In this document: positions 44,014 through 54,022 of the stretch, piece after piece
Layout of the letters: each line of letters opens with the position of its first letter
Numbering within the stretch: position 1 is the first letter of the stretch
Assembly: GCA_037178855.1 (NCBI GenBank)
Contig: JASJZC010000006.1
Coordinates: forward strand, 62,001-126,000
Reading direction: 5' to 3'
Length of the DNA: 64,000 nucleotides
Source of the DNA: Oscheius sp. JU75
Lineage: Eukaryota; Nematoda; Chromadorea; Rhabditida; Rhabditidae
The notes under the pieces: model-generated
Told to the model about the DNA's origin: nothing
Database searches by the model: none
Seen by the model: only the letters and a program-made list of their open reading frames with translations
Translations under genes and position numbers: made by a program

Positions 44014-45655
44014 ATGAACTATTCGGCCGCCTGTCAAGAAGGAGAACTTTTCATGCACAGTCTACTTTTTAAGGTTCGCTGTCTATCTCTCTGTCTCTCT
44101 ATCGGTCCTTGACCTGAAAGTTTCAGTCTTCTCTGTACTACCACGCAGTTACGAGTCTTGGAGCCGTGGCCAGCAATCTCTATTTCATCAAGCACAATCT
44201 CTCTCTCTTATACTTTCACGTCAACGTCAAGGTGAGTGACAGTCCAGAGATATACAATAACAATGCTCAGATCATTGTGATTTCTGCTCTGGTCTTCAGC
44301 ATTGCACACAGTTCAGGATTAGCTTTTTTAGAGGTAAGGAGACAGAGAAACAAACGTCAAGAGCTTACTCAGCGACCTCGATAACTTTAGGATGTGTAGA
44401 AACAAAAATTTTCGATTAGCTGAACCCGGACCTTCATATTACTAGACAGGGATGCCATTTGGCTGAAATTTTTCAATGCTGTACGGGAGCGCTCGTTTCG
44501 AACTAAATGGCCTAGTGATTATCACGTTCGCTTGAAGTTCACTTGCCACTAGGCACAAAAGTTTTTATTTTCGGTATCTCAGGGATTTCATGGTCGTTGA
44601 CCACGCTTCTGATGATAGTTTTGCTCTAATACAGGTCAATTTGTCAGTATGGCAAAATTCCGAGTATACTTTTTTCGCTATCGTTGTCCCATTATTGTCA
44701 GGGGAACAGAGAGAGGAGAGTGAGAGAGAGACAGAGAGACATAGAGAAATTCAGTGTTTCAGTGCTACCACCTCTTGCTCTACTCATACTACTCCACGGG
44801 GTGCGAAGTTCTCGTGCCTTCCCGTTTCTGCATAGTCACACGGGGAGCCATAGCCATCTTCTACAGCATTTTGGGTCCTCTCAATGCGATAGTCGTGATT
44901 GAGCGATGGTATGCCACAAAGTACTCGGACACGTACGAAAATAAGGGAGCCTCTTTGGGAATTCTACTGGTTCTACTCTCTGTAAGTGACTGTCTACTTT
45001 TGATGAGATTCTTCAGTGTGTTTTCACCATGGTCTGTGCTGCCTACGTTGCAAGAAATACGCCCTTTGCCCAGACCGATCTGGCATATTGCGCTGTGACT
45101 TCGCGGTCGAATGCAAATTCAACGACTGTCATCAGTTTTGTCTACATTCTCCTCGAAGTTTTCACTCTGATTTTCTATTTTGTCCTCTGGTACCAGAATA
45201 AGAGGAAGAGCACGAAGTCAGTTAACTTTTGTCCCCCTCACTTCCCCCTTTAGACGAGTCTTCAACATTCGGACAGAATACCAGCTTCAAGAAAACATCA
45301 TCGTTTTGTGTCTCCTCTGGCCAAGAGTTGTCTTCCATCTGGTCATCTTTTTGGTTCAAAATACTGCCACTGCCTTGATTCCGATCGTTTTGAAATGGGA
45401 CGACTTGGTTCTAACGAGAACTTCGTTATGTTTTGCTTATGTGAGTCATGAATAAGTGAGATAATGAAGAGAGGCAGAGAGACAGAGACATTGTTCATTT
45501 TCCAGCTTGTGCCAATCTACTGCCTCCTCTCTCCCTTCTTTCTTTCCTGGATCGGCCGAAATCAAAAAAGGACCCGACTACAGCGACTTGAAGAGCTTGC
45601 CAAGTGTCGTCCCTCCGGTTCGGATTACGAAAATTACTATGTCAGAGACTGGTAG
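44014..45655 (+). CDS. Serpentine chemoreceptor, class a/ab-like, tandem copy 3
   Basis: Exons 44014-44073, 44127-44231, 44271-44333, 44763-44981, 45017-45216, 45254-45440, 45506-45655; phases agree; 327 residues. Marks: GPLNAIVVIERWYATKYSDT, RVFNIRTEYQLQENIIVLCL, LVPIYCLLSPFFLSWIGRNQ, tail YENYYVRDW. The 105-, 63-, 219-, 187- and 150-base exons have the same lengths as in copy 1. The 429-base third intron contains a tRNA-head foldback repeat. The fifth intron uses a GTCAGT donor. Confidence 0.88.
44345..44560. repeat. tRNA-head foldback element, copy F
   Basis: Left arm TACTCAGCGACCTCGATAAC, reversed tRNA-like head near 44425-44450, facing head AAATGGCCTAGTGATTATCACG at about 44506. Inside an intron of receptor copy 3. 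Confidence 0.55.
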
Positions 45656-45772
45656 TGTAATGAATTTTCCTGATTCTCTCCAAGTGCAACACGTCTCCGT
45701 TTCCCTGGTGACTAGCCGCTGATAATCCGGGCTGGTGTCGATACCGCTCCAGCCTGCCGCGTATATTCGACT

Positions 45773-46104
45773 ATGAGTTCCGAAGCTTGGAAGTTTTTCA
45801 TCAAAATGGGCGATGAGGCCATTTGTGCCCTTTGTGGGCAGACTATGAAGCTGCCAAGCAGCTCAACATCGACCCTTCTTCGTCACATGAGACGGAAGCA
45901 TCGGCAGCAATTCTGCAAAGATCCTGGTGACGAGGTCAGTACCAAAGAGATCGAGAATGGTAAAGAAGGGGAGAATCCAAGGTCAGTTCTGTTTTGGAAC
46001 CCTAGCCTGTAGTGATCTTTTGTCTTTTGTCTCTCTCAAAGACGACAGGCTCCTAGTCTTCATTGTAAAGTTGGCGCCTGACAGCAGACCCGCTTTCCAA
46101 CTGA
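45773..46104 (+). CDS. BED-type zinc finger protein, short
   Basis: Exon 45773-45981 encodes WKFFIKMGDEAICALCGQTM and STLLRHMRRKH, a BED finger (C-x2-C … H-x4-H) as found in hAT transposases and host proteins derived from them. A second exon starting near 46070 in phase 2 would add SWRLTADPLSN and stop; this exon is weakly supported. The product is a lone finger of about 80 residues, perhaps a domesticated transposase remnant. Confidence 0.6.
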
Positions 46105-46167
46105 CCGCTTATAAACACCAGCTTCTTTTTCGATTCTTCACTGGACAGCATCTCTTGTTTCAGTACA

Positions 46168-46727
46168 ATGACCCGCGCCCAGGTGACAGACAAGATTCTC
46201 GAGCAGAAAGTCATTCGCCAGCTTCAATGGAAGGATGTGGCCGTTAAATTAGGTAAGTATACTTCTGAAACAGTGTTATGGGTTCAGGAATGAGTCCAAC
46301 TTGGACAGTGGCTACCTGTCTCGGACAGGGAACGTGTACTCCTGAACAGGCTGTCCATCTCGCTGAGATCTTTGGGCTTTCTGAGACGGAGGCCCTCTTT
46401 CTGCAACAGGTTCCTACCAGGAAGGGACCCGAGCGTGTTCCTAACGATCCTCTACTGTACCGACTTCACGAGGTGAGTCTCTCTGTCTCTCTGTTCCTCT
46501 GTCTCTGTGCCTCTGTCTTCCTGTCTCTTTCCATCATACCCGTTAAAAATTTGTAGGCTCTAGGAGTCTACGGACCGGCTATGAAAGAGCTGATTCACGA
46601 AGAGTTCGGAGATGGAATCATGAGTGCCATTGACTTCACCTGCCACATTGAGAAAGAGCCCAACCCGGCTGGAGACCGTGTCAAGATGATCTGGAGTGGC
46701 AAATTCCTCCCCTACAAGCCTTTCTGA
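46168..46727 (+). CDS. Cyanase (cyanate hydratase)
   Basis: Converts cyanate and bicarbonate to carbamate and CO2 (hence ammonia and CO2). Exons 46168-46252, 46288-46472, 46557-46727; phases agree; 146 residues, close to the usual 150-160. N-terminal helix-turn-helix-like domain ([21 protein letters not shown]), then [36 protein letters not shown] with the catalytic Arg, Glu and Ser of the cyanase site (R in YRLHE, E in that motif, S in IMSAIDF). C terminus GKFLPYKPF matches eukaryotic cyanases. Introns and a trans-splice-like TTTCAGTACA before the start show it belongs to the host genome rather than a contaminant. Confidence 0.93.
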
Positions 46728-46887
46728 ATAAACATTGATGACATGACGCACGTCTTCGTGATTCTCTCCCCCCACCTTTTTACCCCACCATTTCCTCTCT
46801 AATTTCCCGCTTGAAATGTTGTTCTCTCTCCGTACATAATTGCCCGAGCTCTCACCTGTCCTTTCGGACAGCCACATTGCATTATCA

Positions 46888-48621
46888 ATGCTCCAACTTC
46901 TGCTCTCGACAGCCATTTTTCGCCTTGTCGCATCACAAAACTGCTCTGATTTGAGTAATTGCAAAGAATGTGCGGATGCTGATACTTGCAGGTAGATGAT
47001 TTTTCGGGAAAGGCTCTGTTTGCGTCTCTGTTTCTCTGTCTCTCTACCGTTCGCTTTCAGGTGGTGTCTCTCCCTTACGTCTTGTGTCTCTTCCATGTAC
47101 AGCTGTCACCCCAAAAACACAGTCGACGACGCCTACAATTGTCCAACCTTGGTATTTTTCTACACCCCCTTTGAAGGCTCCCTGTCTAGGTCTACCCTCT
47201 CTACAATGACACTTTTGTCAGAAAGGAAATCCTCTATTTCATTGCAGCTGCAAATGCCGTAAATAACAGCCATCAGGACAATCACAGAGCAGTCGTTGCC
47301 CTTCTTTTACTTCAAAAACGAGCTTTTTTAGCCTTGGCAATGCGTATCTAAGCTATCTTCAGACATTTCCATTGACTACACACTTGAGGTACCATGCTAT
47401 GGGGGCTCAGACCGCTGTGCGCTCCTCGTAGCAGTCCATCAGGACAGAAAATCCATAGTTGTGTCCTTCAGAACCTCTACCTCTTACTCAAGCTTGCAGG
47501 TATGACCGATGTCTAGTTTTCCCTAACTCATTCAGTTCCTGCACCAGTTTCTTCACTTCGTCCTGTCGAAAGTGACTAGAATAGCTGACACTGACAGCTA
47601 TATTGTGAAATATTATTATGTTACATTTTGGGAACTATTCAACGGTGGTCTAGGAGGCAAGCTGGAAGAACTGCTGGCCAAGTATCCGAGATACGACTTT
47701 TTGGTAAGAGGATTTCGCCTGTACGCCTCGGGTCCGATCCCGCGCGGTGGTCTTACCCAAATTGTTCTTTGACACACCTTTGACACAGACACACTTTTTG
47801 AGTAGCTCTGAAGATGTTGCAGCGTTTGATTCAGTCCCCGTCTACAGTGAGTGTGGAAAAGAGCAACAATGTGGTAGTCAGTCTTCAACTTTGCTGTTGG
47901 CAAAACATTCTTAGAGAAAAACTAACATCAGGAGCGTGTTCAGCGCCCCTGAGAACTTCTGGTACAGACAGTTGTATCCGCGGCGGGAACCGAACCTACG
48001 ATTACTAGACGTTCGTGAAAACCACTCAGCCACGCAAAAGAATTTTCCCGAGACGATAGAAATGCTTCGATCCAAATGGCCTAGTGGCTACCGCGCTCGA
48101 TCCCGTTGTCCTTTTTTTTTAACAAAAATATTAATCTTACTTCTGTGGCGAGCTCGCTTTCAGCTCGTTGGTCACTCTCTTGGAGGTGCCCATGCAACAA
48201 TAGCCGCCTACTATTTTCAACGATTCTACCCGGACCGCAAAATCAGCATCTACACTTTTTCTTCGCCTAGAGTAGGAGACGCAAAGTTTGTGTCCTCAAT
48301 CGAGGTTGGCCGTGTAAAGTATTCGGAACACGAAAATTTCAGCGAGTCCAAGGTGTGGAATTCTTCCGGATAGTCAGAAACGGGGACTGGATTCCAGATT
48401 TGCCTTTCAGAATCTCCGAAAAGGTACGACTGACTCATACGAGATATGAGGCACTGTATTCTACTACTGGACCAGGGGACGAGCCCAGAATTTGTCTTCA
48501 AGCAGAAGATAATACCTGCAGCAGAGGCACCTGGCTCAAGGATCCATTTACGCACATTAGAATCTTCCAAAATTTACACACATGGTACGAAGACGGCTGT
48601 ACGAAAGATACTGGTATATGA
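46888..48621 (+). CDS. Secreted class 3 lipase
   Basis: Nematode-type extracellular lipase (alpha/beta hydrolase, lipase_3). Exons 46888-46991, 47061-47151, 47190 to about 47300, 47363-47499, 47536-47703, 48164-48304, 48343-48621. Signal peptide MLQLLLSTAIFRLVAS, then a Cys-rich module (CSDLSNCKECADADTC, WCLSLTSCVSSMYSC). Core: VAVHQDRKSIVVSFRTSTSY, nucleophile elbow LVGHSLGGAHATIAAYYFQ with the catalytic Ser, IYTFSSPRVGD with the probable catalytic Asp, and NGDWIPDLPF … H near the C terminus. The end of the third exon is not resolved: no donor gives the phase needed by the fourth. A tRNA-like repeat fills the sixth intron. Confidence 0.85.
47925..48105. repeat. tRNA-head foldback element, copy G
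   Basis: GAGCGTGTTCAGCGCCCCTGAGAAC, reversed head (CGATTACTAGACGTTCG … CCACTCAGCC), facing head AAATGGCCTAGTGGCTACCGCG at about 48077. In the intron of the lipase gene. Confidence 0.55.
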
Positions 48622-48774
48622 AGTTTTTTTGTGTCTCTCTGTCTGATCCATCTCAGAGTTTCTATTTGATTTCCTTTGTTCTTTTTCATAAGCTCCTTAG
48701 ACCCTTATCGAGGGTTCAAATCCCTGTCCCTGTCCCCCAAAAACCGTGATGCCTGTTCGAAAAACGTTTATCAT

Positions 48775-49724
48775 TCACATCAAATTATGCATCAGAACGG
48801 AAAGAAAAGCTGAAACGATAGTCACGGAGGCAACTCCCTTCATTTCGGAAGTCGTAGTCGTAGACGGTGTCGGTTGCGTGGTATGTGTAGTAGGAGCAAC
48901 TGTGGTCCCCTCAGTCTGCGATTCAGTCTGCCAGTCGACCACAGCTCCACTTTTTCCATTGCACATATTCTCATTGCAGCAGCACAGAGTTCCATAGGTT
49001 GGGTCGTGGTGACAGTGGTCGTTTTGGATACCGGCACACCTGTTCGTATTGTCGCAGTTATAGAAGGTCGAATTATCCGGTGCTATCAGCTTGTAGCATT
49101 TATGCACACTAGCATTGCAGTTGAGAAGAAGTTTGGGATCTTCTGGTTCGTAGGTTGGATTGAAGGAAGCTGAAGAGTGGTTTGTATCAGAGAGAGTTTC
49201 CTTCGAGACCAACCTGTATCATAGCACTGGAATCTGGTCTCAGAAGGTCCGATACTTGTAGAAGGAGCTTTTGAGCTCGAAGAACCAGATGTAGATGTCC
49301 ACTCTCCAGCTTTTCCATTACATAGATGATCGAGGCAGCAGCAGGTCGTTCCAGTCTCATTCGCTTTGCAAGTTCCATCCTTCACTCCCTAATAAAAGCG
49401 GGTTGAACTTGAAAGAGCTAGGCTACGAACCTTACAGAGTTGGAACTCGTCACAGCCGAAAACGATAGCCTTATGGTCTACTGAAATTGCTTTGAAGCAC
49501 ATCGTGGCAGTGCTACAGTTCTGAGCTTGATTTGAATCACTCGGTACGAAGTTGATATCATTGGACCCTGGAAGAATGACAGTTAAACAGTGTTTCCATT
49601 TCTCTGTCTCTCTGTCCCTCTGTCAAAACTCACAAGTTTCGTAACAGCCGAGTGGAGGAGTTCCCAAAAACAGTGGACTCGCTGACGCCAAAGTCAGAAC
49701 TGCTGAGAAGATTAGAAGTTTCAT
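48775..49724 (-). CDS. Secreted protein with two ET/Ly6-like Cys modules, GPI-anchor type
   Basis: Exons 49724-49634, 49567-49431, 49388-49214, 49169-48775; phases agree; 265 residues. Signal peptide MKLLIFSAVLTLASASPLF. Module 1 runs from LGCYETW to TTCCCLDHLCNGK, module 2 from RFQCYDT to TLCCCNENMCNGK; each ends in the CCC-x-(D/E)-x2-CN pattern of nematode ET-module and three-finger (Ly6/uPAR) proteins. Thr-rich stalk TTVAPTTHTTQPTPSTTTT, then a hydrophobic end VASVTIVSAFLSVLMHNLM that suits GPI attachment. Function unknown; cell-surface or cuticle role is inference. Confidence 0.85.
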
Positions 49725-50367
49725 TGTGGTCGAGGCTGAGTATTCTCCGTCCTCTCTTACTACCCTTATATACTCATCCAGAAATGATTTCATGATACCG
49801 TACTGATAAGAGCAGAGAGATTGAAACGTCATGATGAGCTGGCCCTTTATCACTGGCTGAAAGTCCGAGATAATAATAGGTGATTCAGCCAGGATTTGGG
49901 ACAGGGTGTAGTTCGAATTTTTTTGTTTCGGAAAAGAAAAACTGTTGTCAGTTACCTTCAAGTTAGGAATTTTGCATGCAAAAAAGTTGTCACGAGCAAA
50001 CTCTCCTACACCGCGCCAGCAATTATCCATCCAAGCAACTGGAGTCCTGCTCCCTTGTGCAAAAGTACTAATGTGCCTTTGAGCCGAAACTCCGATGCTC
50101 CTTCTTCCAATTCTTCTTTTGATCAAGCCCACCTCGGCCGATTTAGTTCAGCCATTCTCGATGACTCGGGTGAAGTGGCTCACTTGTTGGTCCATCAAGC
50201 ACAGTGAGTTTCGGCTGTGAAAGTTTGTACTTTTGCAGAGACGTGATCTGTCTCACCATTATGAATGGTGGGAACTGGTTAACTTGGTCACTGGTAGGAA
50301 AAGTTCTGGAACTGTAGGTTTTCTCTGTCTCTTTGCAGTAAGTTTAGCGGATCTTTTCAGGCAAAAA

Positions 50368-51065
50368 GTAAGAGAAGGATCGTGTTCAGCAGCCTCGATA
50401 TAGTCTATTTCCAACGTCCAGCGGCACCTGAATTTGAACGCTAATGGCACAGTATTTGCGCGCGAACAAGAAATTCCAAAACTTTGAATTTTCTTCATTT
50501 TCCGCATACTTTTTACAAATTCTGACTGTTTAACCGAATTCTAGACATACATAAACCGACTTGACAACAAATTTAGGGGAAATATCTAAGAAAAGCGTTG
50601 AAAATGGCCAAAATATGTGAGCAGAGCTCCTTTCTGGCTTCCACGCCTTTCTAGGCGTTTTTCTGGCAGATTTTTCTACAAAATGGGTGTCAAGTAGATA
50701 TTCTTAGGCCCCGAATACAATGCCAATGTTAAAACAACGAAAAAATGACTGTAAACACTCAAAAATAGCGAATCTGAGCCCGGGCTACTGTAATTTCCTC
50801 GCAAAACCTTTCGCATTCTACCTTTAACACCCTTTAAAGAATTCGTAAGTGTCGCTGGAGGTTGGAAATAGACTATATCTCTAGGATACCCAAATGTAAA
50901 CAAAAAACGCGTGAATCGAACTCGACCCTTTGGATTACTAGACGAACGCGCTAACCACTAGGCCGTGAGGCAGAATTTTTCCAAGACAGTACGGAACCGG
51001 ACCCGGTTCTCACAATTTATGTTTAACGTCTTCTAGGGGTTTCGAGGACACCGATAATGATCCGG
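50368..51065. repeat. tRNA-head foldback element, copy H, split by an insertion
   Basis: Left part AAGGATCGTGTTCAGCAGCCTCGA ends at 50398. The right part resumes at 50878 and contains a reversed head (GGATTACTAGACGAACGCGC … CCACTAGGCCGTGAGGCAG) and further element sequence. The break coincides with the TIR element at 50401-50875. Confidence 0.6.
50401..50875. mobile_element. MITE-like TIR element (475 bases) in a TA target
   Basis: TAGTCTATTTCCAACGTCC at the left and its inverted match GGAGGTTGGAAATAGACTA at the right; about 30-base inverted ends with three mismatches. TA on both sides (50399-50400, 50876-50877) as for Tc1/mariner-mobilised elements. No coding frame inside. Confidence 0.8.
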
Positions 51066-51313
51066 TCGATCTCCTTTTTTTAAAGTGATCTTGTTGTCTT
51101 TCCATGAAATCATGGTGCTGCCGTTCTCTCTCTCTCTCTCTCTTTCTCACCAGGAAGTAGCATAGCATCCCAGGCAAGTGGCCTGCAAGAACCTTTTAGC
51201 GAAAATGCACCTCCTGCCCAAACACGGCGTGTAATCTGCGTGTGAAATCGATTATTAACAGCTTCGTCAATGTCAATAAAAAGAGCTCATTTGGCCACTG
51301 CTCTTCTTTTCCA

Positions 51314-52796
51314 ATGTCTGGGCCCAACTATCGATATCAGAAAGTAACTGGTTCGGAGAAACGGTACCAGCATGTGATCAAGTTTCTTTTAGGAGGTGAG
51401 TGACAGAGACATAGAGTCAGAGAGACAGTTCAGGACTTGCCCTTCTTGGTGGCTACCTCTTCTTGATCAGAAGTCCCGTCCGCCCTTGGAGCGCTGACCC
51501 CAATCCGGATCAGTTCGTCCCAGTTTACAAACGTTGCATCCTGAAGGAGAAGCCTGTAAACGTGACTCACGAGCCCCACTACCCTAATCAAACCTACTAC
51601 ATGATGATAGTCTCGCAGAATCCGGACACGTATGCTCCCATTTCTTCGTAAGAGCACCGTTTTAGGTGGGTCGTCCGAGCCCCGGAGATCAGCAACAGAA
51701 CAGAGGTCATAATTCTCGTCTCGAGCAAGAACAACCACGAGAGGGAAAGAATCCAGATCCGTAGAAGTTGGGCCAATAGAAACCAGGACTTTCTTGCGGT
51801 ACGTTTCTTTTCAGTTGGTCATTGTTTTTCAGAACAAGACAGTCAGAGTTATCTTCCTTCTCGGTGACGATCCGAAAGAACAAGATTGTCTCCTCCAAGA
51901 ACAGTCCGACTTTGGTGATCTCCTGATAGTCAAGAGCAACGACAGCTACCGTCATCTGGTCTACAAGATCCTTATGGGATACCGCTATTTGGCGGAAAAG
52001 TATCACAACACTCATGTGGTCAAGGTTTTCAAGGATACGGTTGTTGACATCAATCAGGTAACAAGTACCAAGTGAATGCAAAGGACTGTCTCTGTCTCTT
52101 TCTCTATAAAGATTGAACGAACATGAGGATTGGACCCGCGGTCTCTTTATTTTTCGAAGCGCTAACCGTCTGAGCCACGCGGGCGAGCTCGCGCGCCGAA
52201 TTGGTGATTGTGGTATTGTCGCATGATACAGAGATTGTACCACAAGGAAGGAGACATTCTGCAAACGAATACATTTTTCAGTTGATGGAGTTCATTCCCA
52301 AAATGAACACGACGCCTCTGATCTACGGCTACATTTTCTGGGGATCAGGACCGGTGAGAGAAGAAAGCAGCCAGTGGTTTGTTCCGGAATCGGCCTGGCC
52401 ATCCAAGGACTATCCTGAATACGCCAAGGAGAACTTTTACATCATGAATAAGCAGGCACTGAAGGAACTAATGAAGCCGGACAATTTGGGCAAAGTTAAG
52501 GTTGCGCTTCTTTGAGAAAACTGGGAAATTGTGAGTTCAGGTAGTTGAGGTAGACGACGTCTTCTTCACTGGTATTCTGAGAAAACAGGCTGGCTTCAAT
52601 GTCAGTTTCCTGCAACAGTTTGCCCTGAATCATGTAGGTATACAGACGCAGAAAACATAATTTTCAGCCAAACATTGATAAATGTCCCAAGGAGTCGGAG
52701 AAGAAGCTGATCGCCACAAAACTGATCACCCAGAATATTGAGAGCAGCTACAACCAGTTCATGAATTTCAAGGAGAGAGAATGTACGGCTGAATGA
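51314..52796 (+). CDS. Golgi beta-1,3-glycosyltransferase-like protein (GT31)
   Basis: Type II membrane protein. Exons 51314-51395, 51434-51647, 51666-51798, 51833-52057, 52282-52500, 52541-52633, 52668-52796; phases agree; 364 residues. Signal anchor FLLGGLALLGGYLFLI near residue 25, stem with N-glycosylation sites, then GT31 landmarks: VIILVSSKNNHERERIQIRRSWANRN, VRVIFLLGDD, QSDFGDLLIVKSNDSYRHLVYK, KDYPEYAKENFYIMNKQALKEL and VEVDDVFFTGILRKQAGF. At the usual metal-binding DDD the sequence is VVKVFKDTVVDINQ, so the DxD-type triad is altered. It may have changed or lost activity. Acceptor substrate cannot be read. Confidence 0.85.
52115..52190 (-). repeat. tRNA-like relic in an intron
   Basis: Minus strand: CCCGCGTGGCTCAGACGGTTAGCGCTTCGAA with a B-box-like GGTCCAATCC. 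The anticodon stem does not pair. Between the fourth and fifth exons of the glycosyltransferase gene. Confidence 0.5.
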
Positions 52797-53144
52797 AAAC
52801 TATACTGTGGAGAAAAGTAAATATAGATTGCGACAGAGACAAGGGCAGAACCAGAGACAAAATATCTAAAGTTAGTCTTTGTCGTTCTCTCACTTTCTCT
52901 CTGTTTTCCTGTGTCTCTCTGTGTATCATTCTCTTTGTCTCTCTGTCATTCTGTCCCTTTGACTCAATATTATTCTCTGTCTCTGTGCTGTTGAGCTCAT
53001 CTCCTCACCACGCTTCACAGAAACAGCCCACGACAACATCAACTGTTATCAGTGTTAGCAGTCCTTATTTGCTTCTATTTTGATACTAATATACAAAAGT
53101 TCCGTTCCCAATCAGTGCCGAACTGACTGTCTAATAATAACACC
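52797..53144. other. Short intergenic stretch
   Basis: No gene seen; (TCTCTGTC)n tract at 52890-52985. Confidence 0.4.
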
Positions 53145-53540
53145 ATGCGTATTTTGATCAACATCTCGATCTTCATTGCTACTACATTAGCTATTAACTG
53201 CTACTATAAACGTAGCTGCAAATGTTTGTTTTGTTTAACATTTGGAAATTATAGCCGCCAACAAAGGAAACAACACTGACTTGAACGTTGTGAGTCCTAT
53301 TGGAACGAAAAATTATGTTTCGTAAGTGAAAAGAGTGGCAGACACTGACAATTGTAGGGTATTCACTACCAGCGCCAACGAAACTCTCGAAGAGCACGGC
53401 TGTCCCAAGAATGGACTTGTGATGATCAGGAGGATGGCGAATGCAAAACTCGCGAAAAGGATGGTCAAACCACAGTCGTCTGTTGCTGCGCAGAAGATTA
53501 CTGTAACGGAAATAGGGACAGTCTGAAAACTACAACATAA
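53145..53540 (+). CDS. Small secreted ET/Ly6-like Cys-rich protein
   Basis: Signal exon at 53145 reads MRILINISIFIATTLAINCYYK. The final exon begins after TTGTAG near 53355 and ends LSQEWTCDDQEDGEC, TTVVCCCAEDYCNGNRDS, stop 53538-53540. One short middle exon near 53256-53290 (PANKGNNTDLNV) connects them. No hydrophobic C terminus, so it may be freely secreted, unlike its GPI-type relatives. Middle exon boundaries are approximate. Confidence 0.6.
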
Positions 53541-54022
53541 AAAATCTCTGTATTTCTGTTTCTCTGTCTCTTCGTCTCTCTATCTCTCTTTCTCACTGTC
53601 TCTCTAGTCCTCTGTTTCTCTGCTTGTCTCTCTTCCTCTCTGTCTTTCTGATAAGATGGGTAGGAGGTGCATGTTGGCGACTGAACCTAATACTCATTTC
53701 TAAGAATAATAATTTTAGACACAAAACAATTTGCATCTAGGTGACGGAATCTCTCGGTTGAGTTCCGGGTCATGTGAAGCAGAAAGAGAGAGAGAGAGAG
53801 ACAGAGACAAAGACACACAGAGACAGAGAAACAGAATCTTCCTAATATTGAAGACAGACGCTGTCTTTGCCTCCGAGTCACCTACAAACCAGCTTGTAAA
53901 CTACACGCATCGCTCTTTTCCATTCATAATCTTCTCACTATCGCATCTCCTTGTTCTCGGATTAACACACCCAAATGTTAGTTTTGGGCTCTTTTAGATT
54001 AGTCATTTTTGCCCCGGCCATA

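Larger units (their letters stand above)
49725..51313. other. Intergenic region with nested repeats
   Basis: No gene seen. Holds foldback copy H interrupted by a TIR element, and a (TC)n tract at 51125-51145. Confidence 0.4.

Noticed and set aside
52115-52190. Functional tRNA on the minus strand
   Set aside because: The anticodon stem and acceptor ends do not pair; it is a tRNA-like relic inside an intron.
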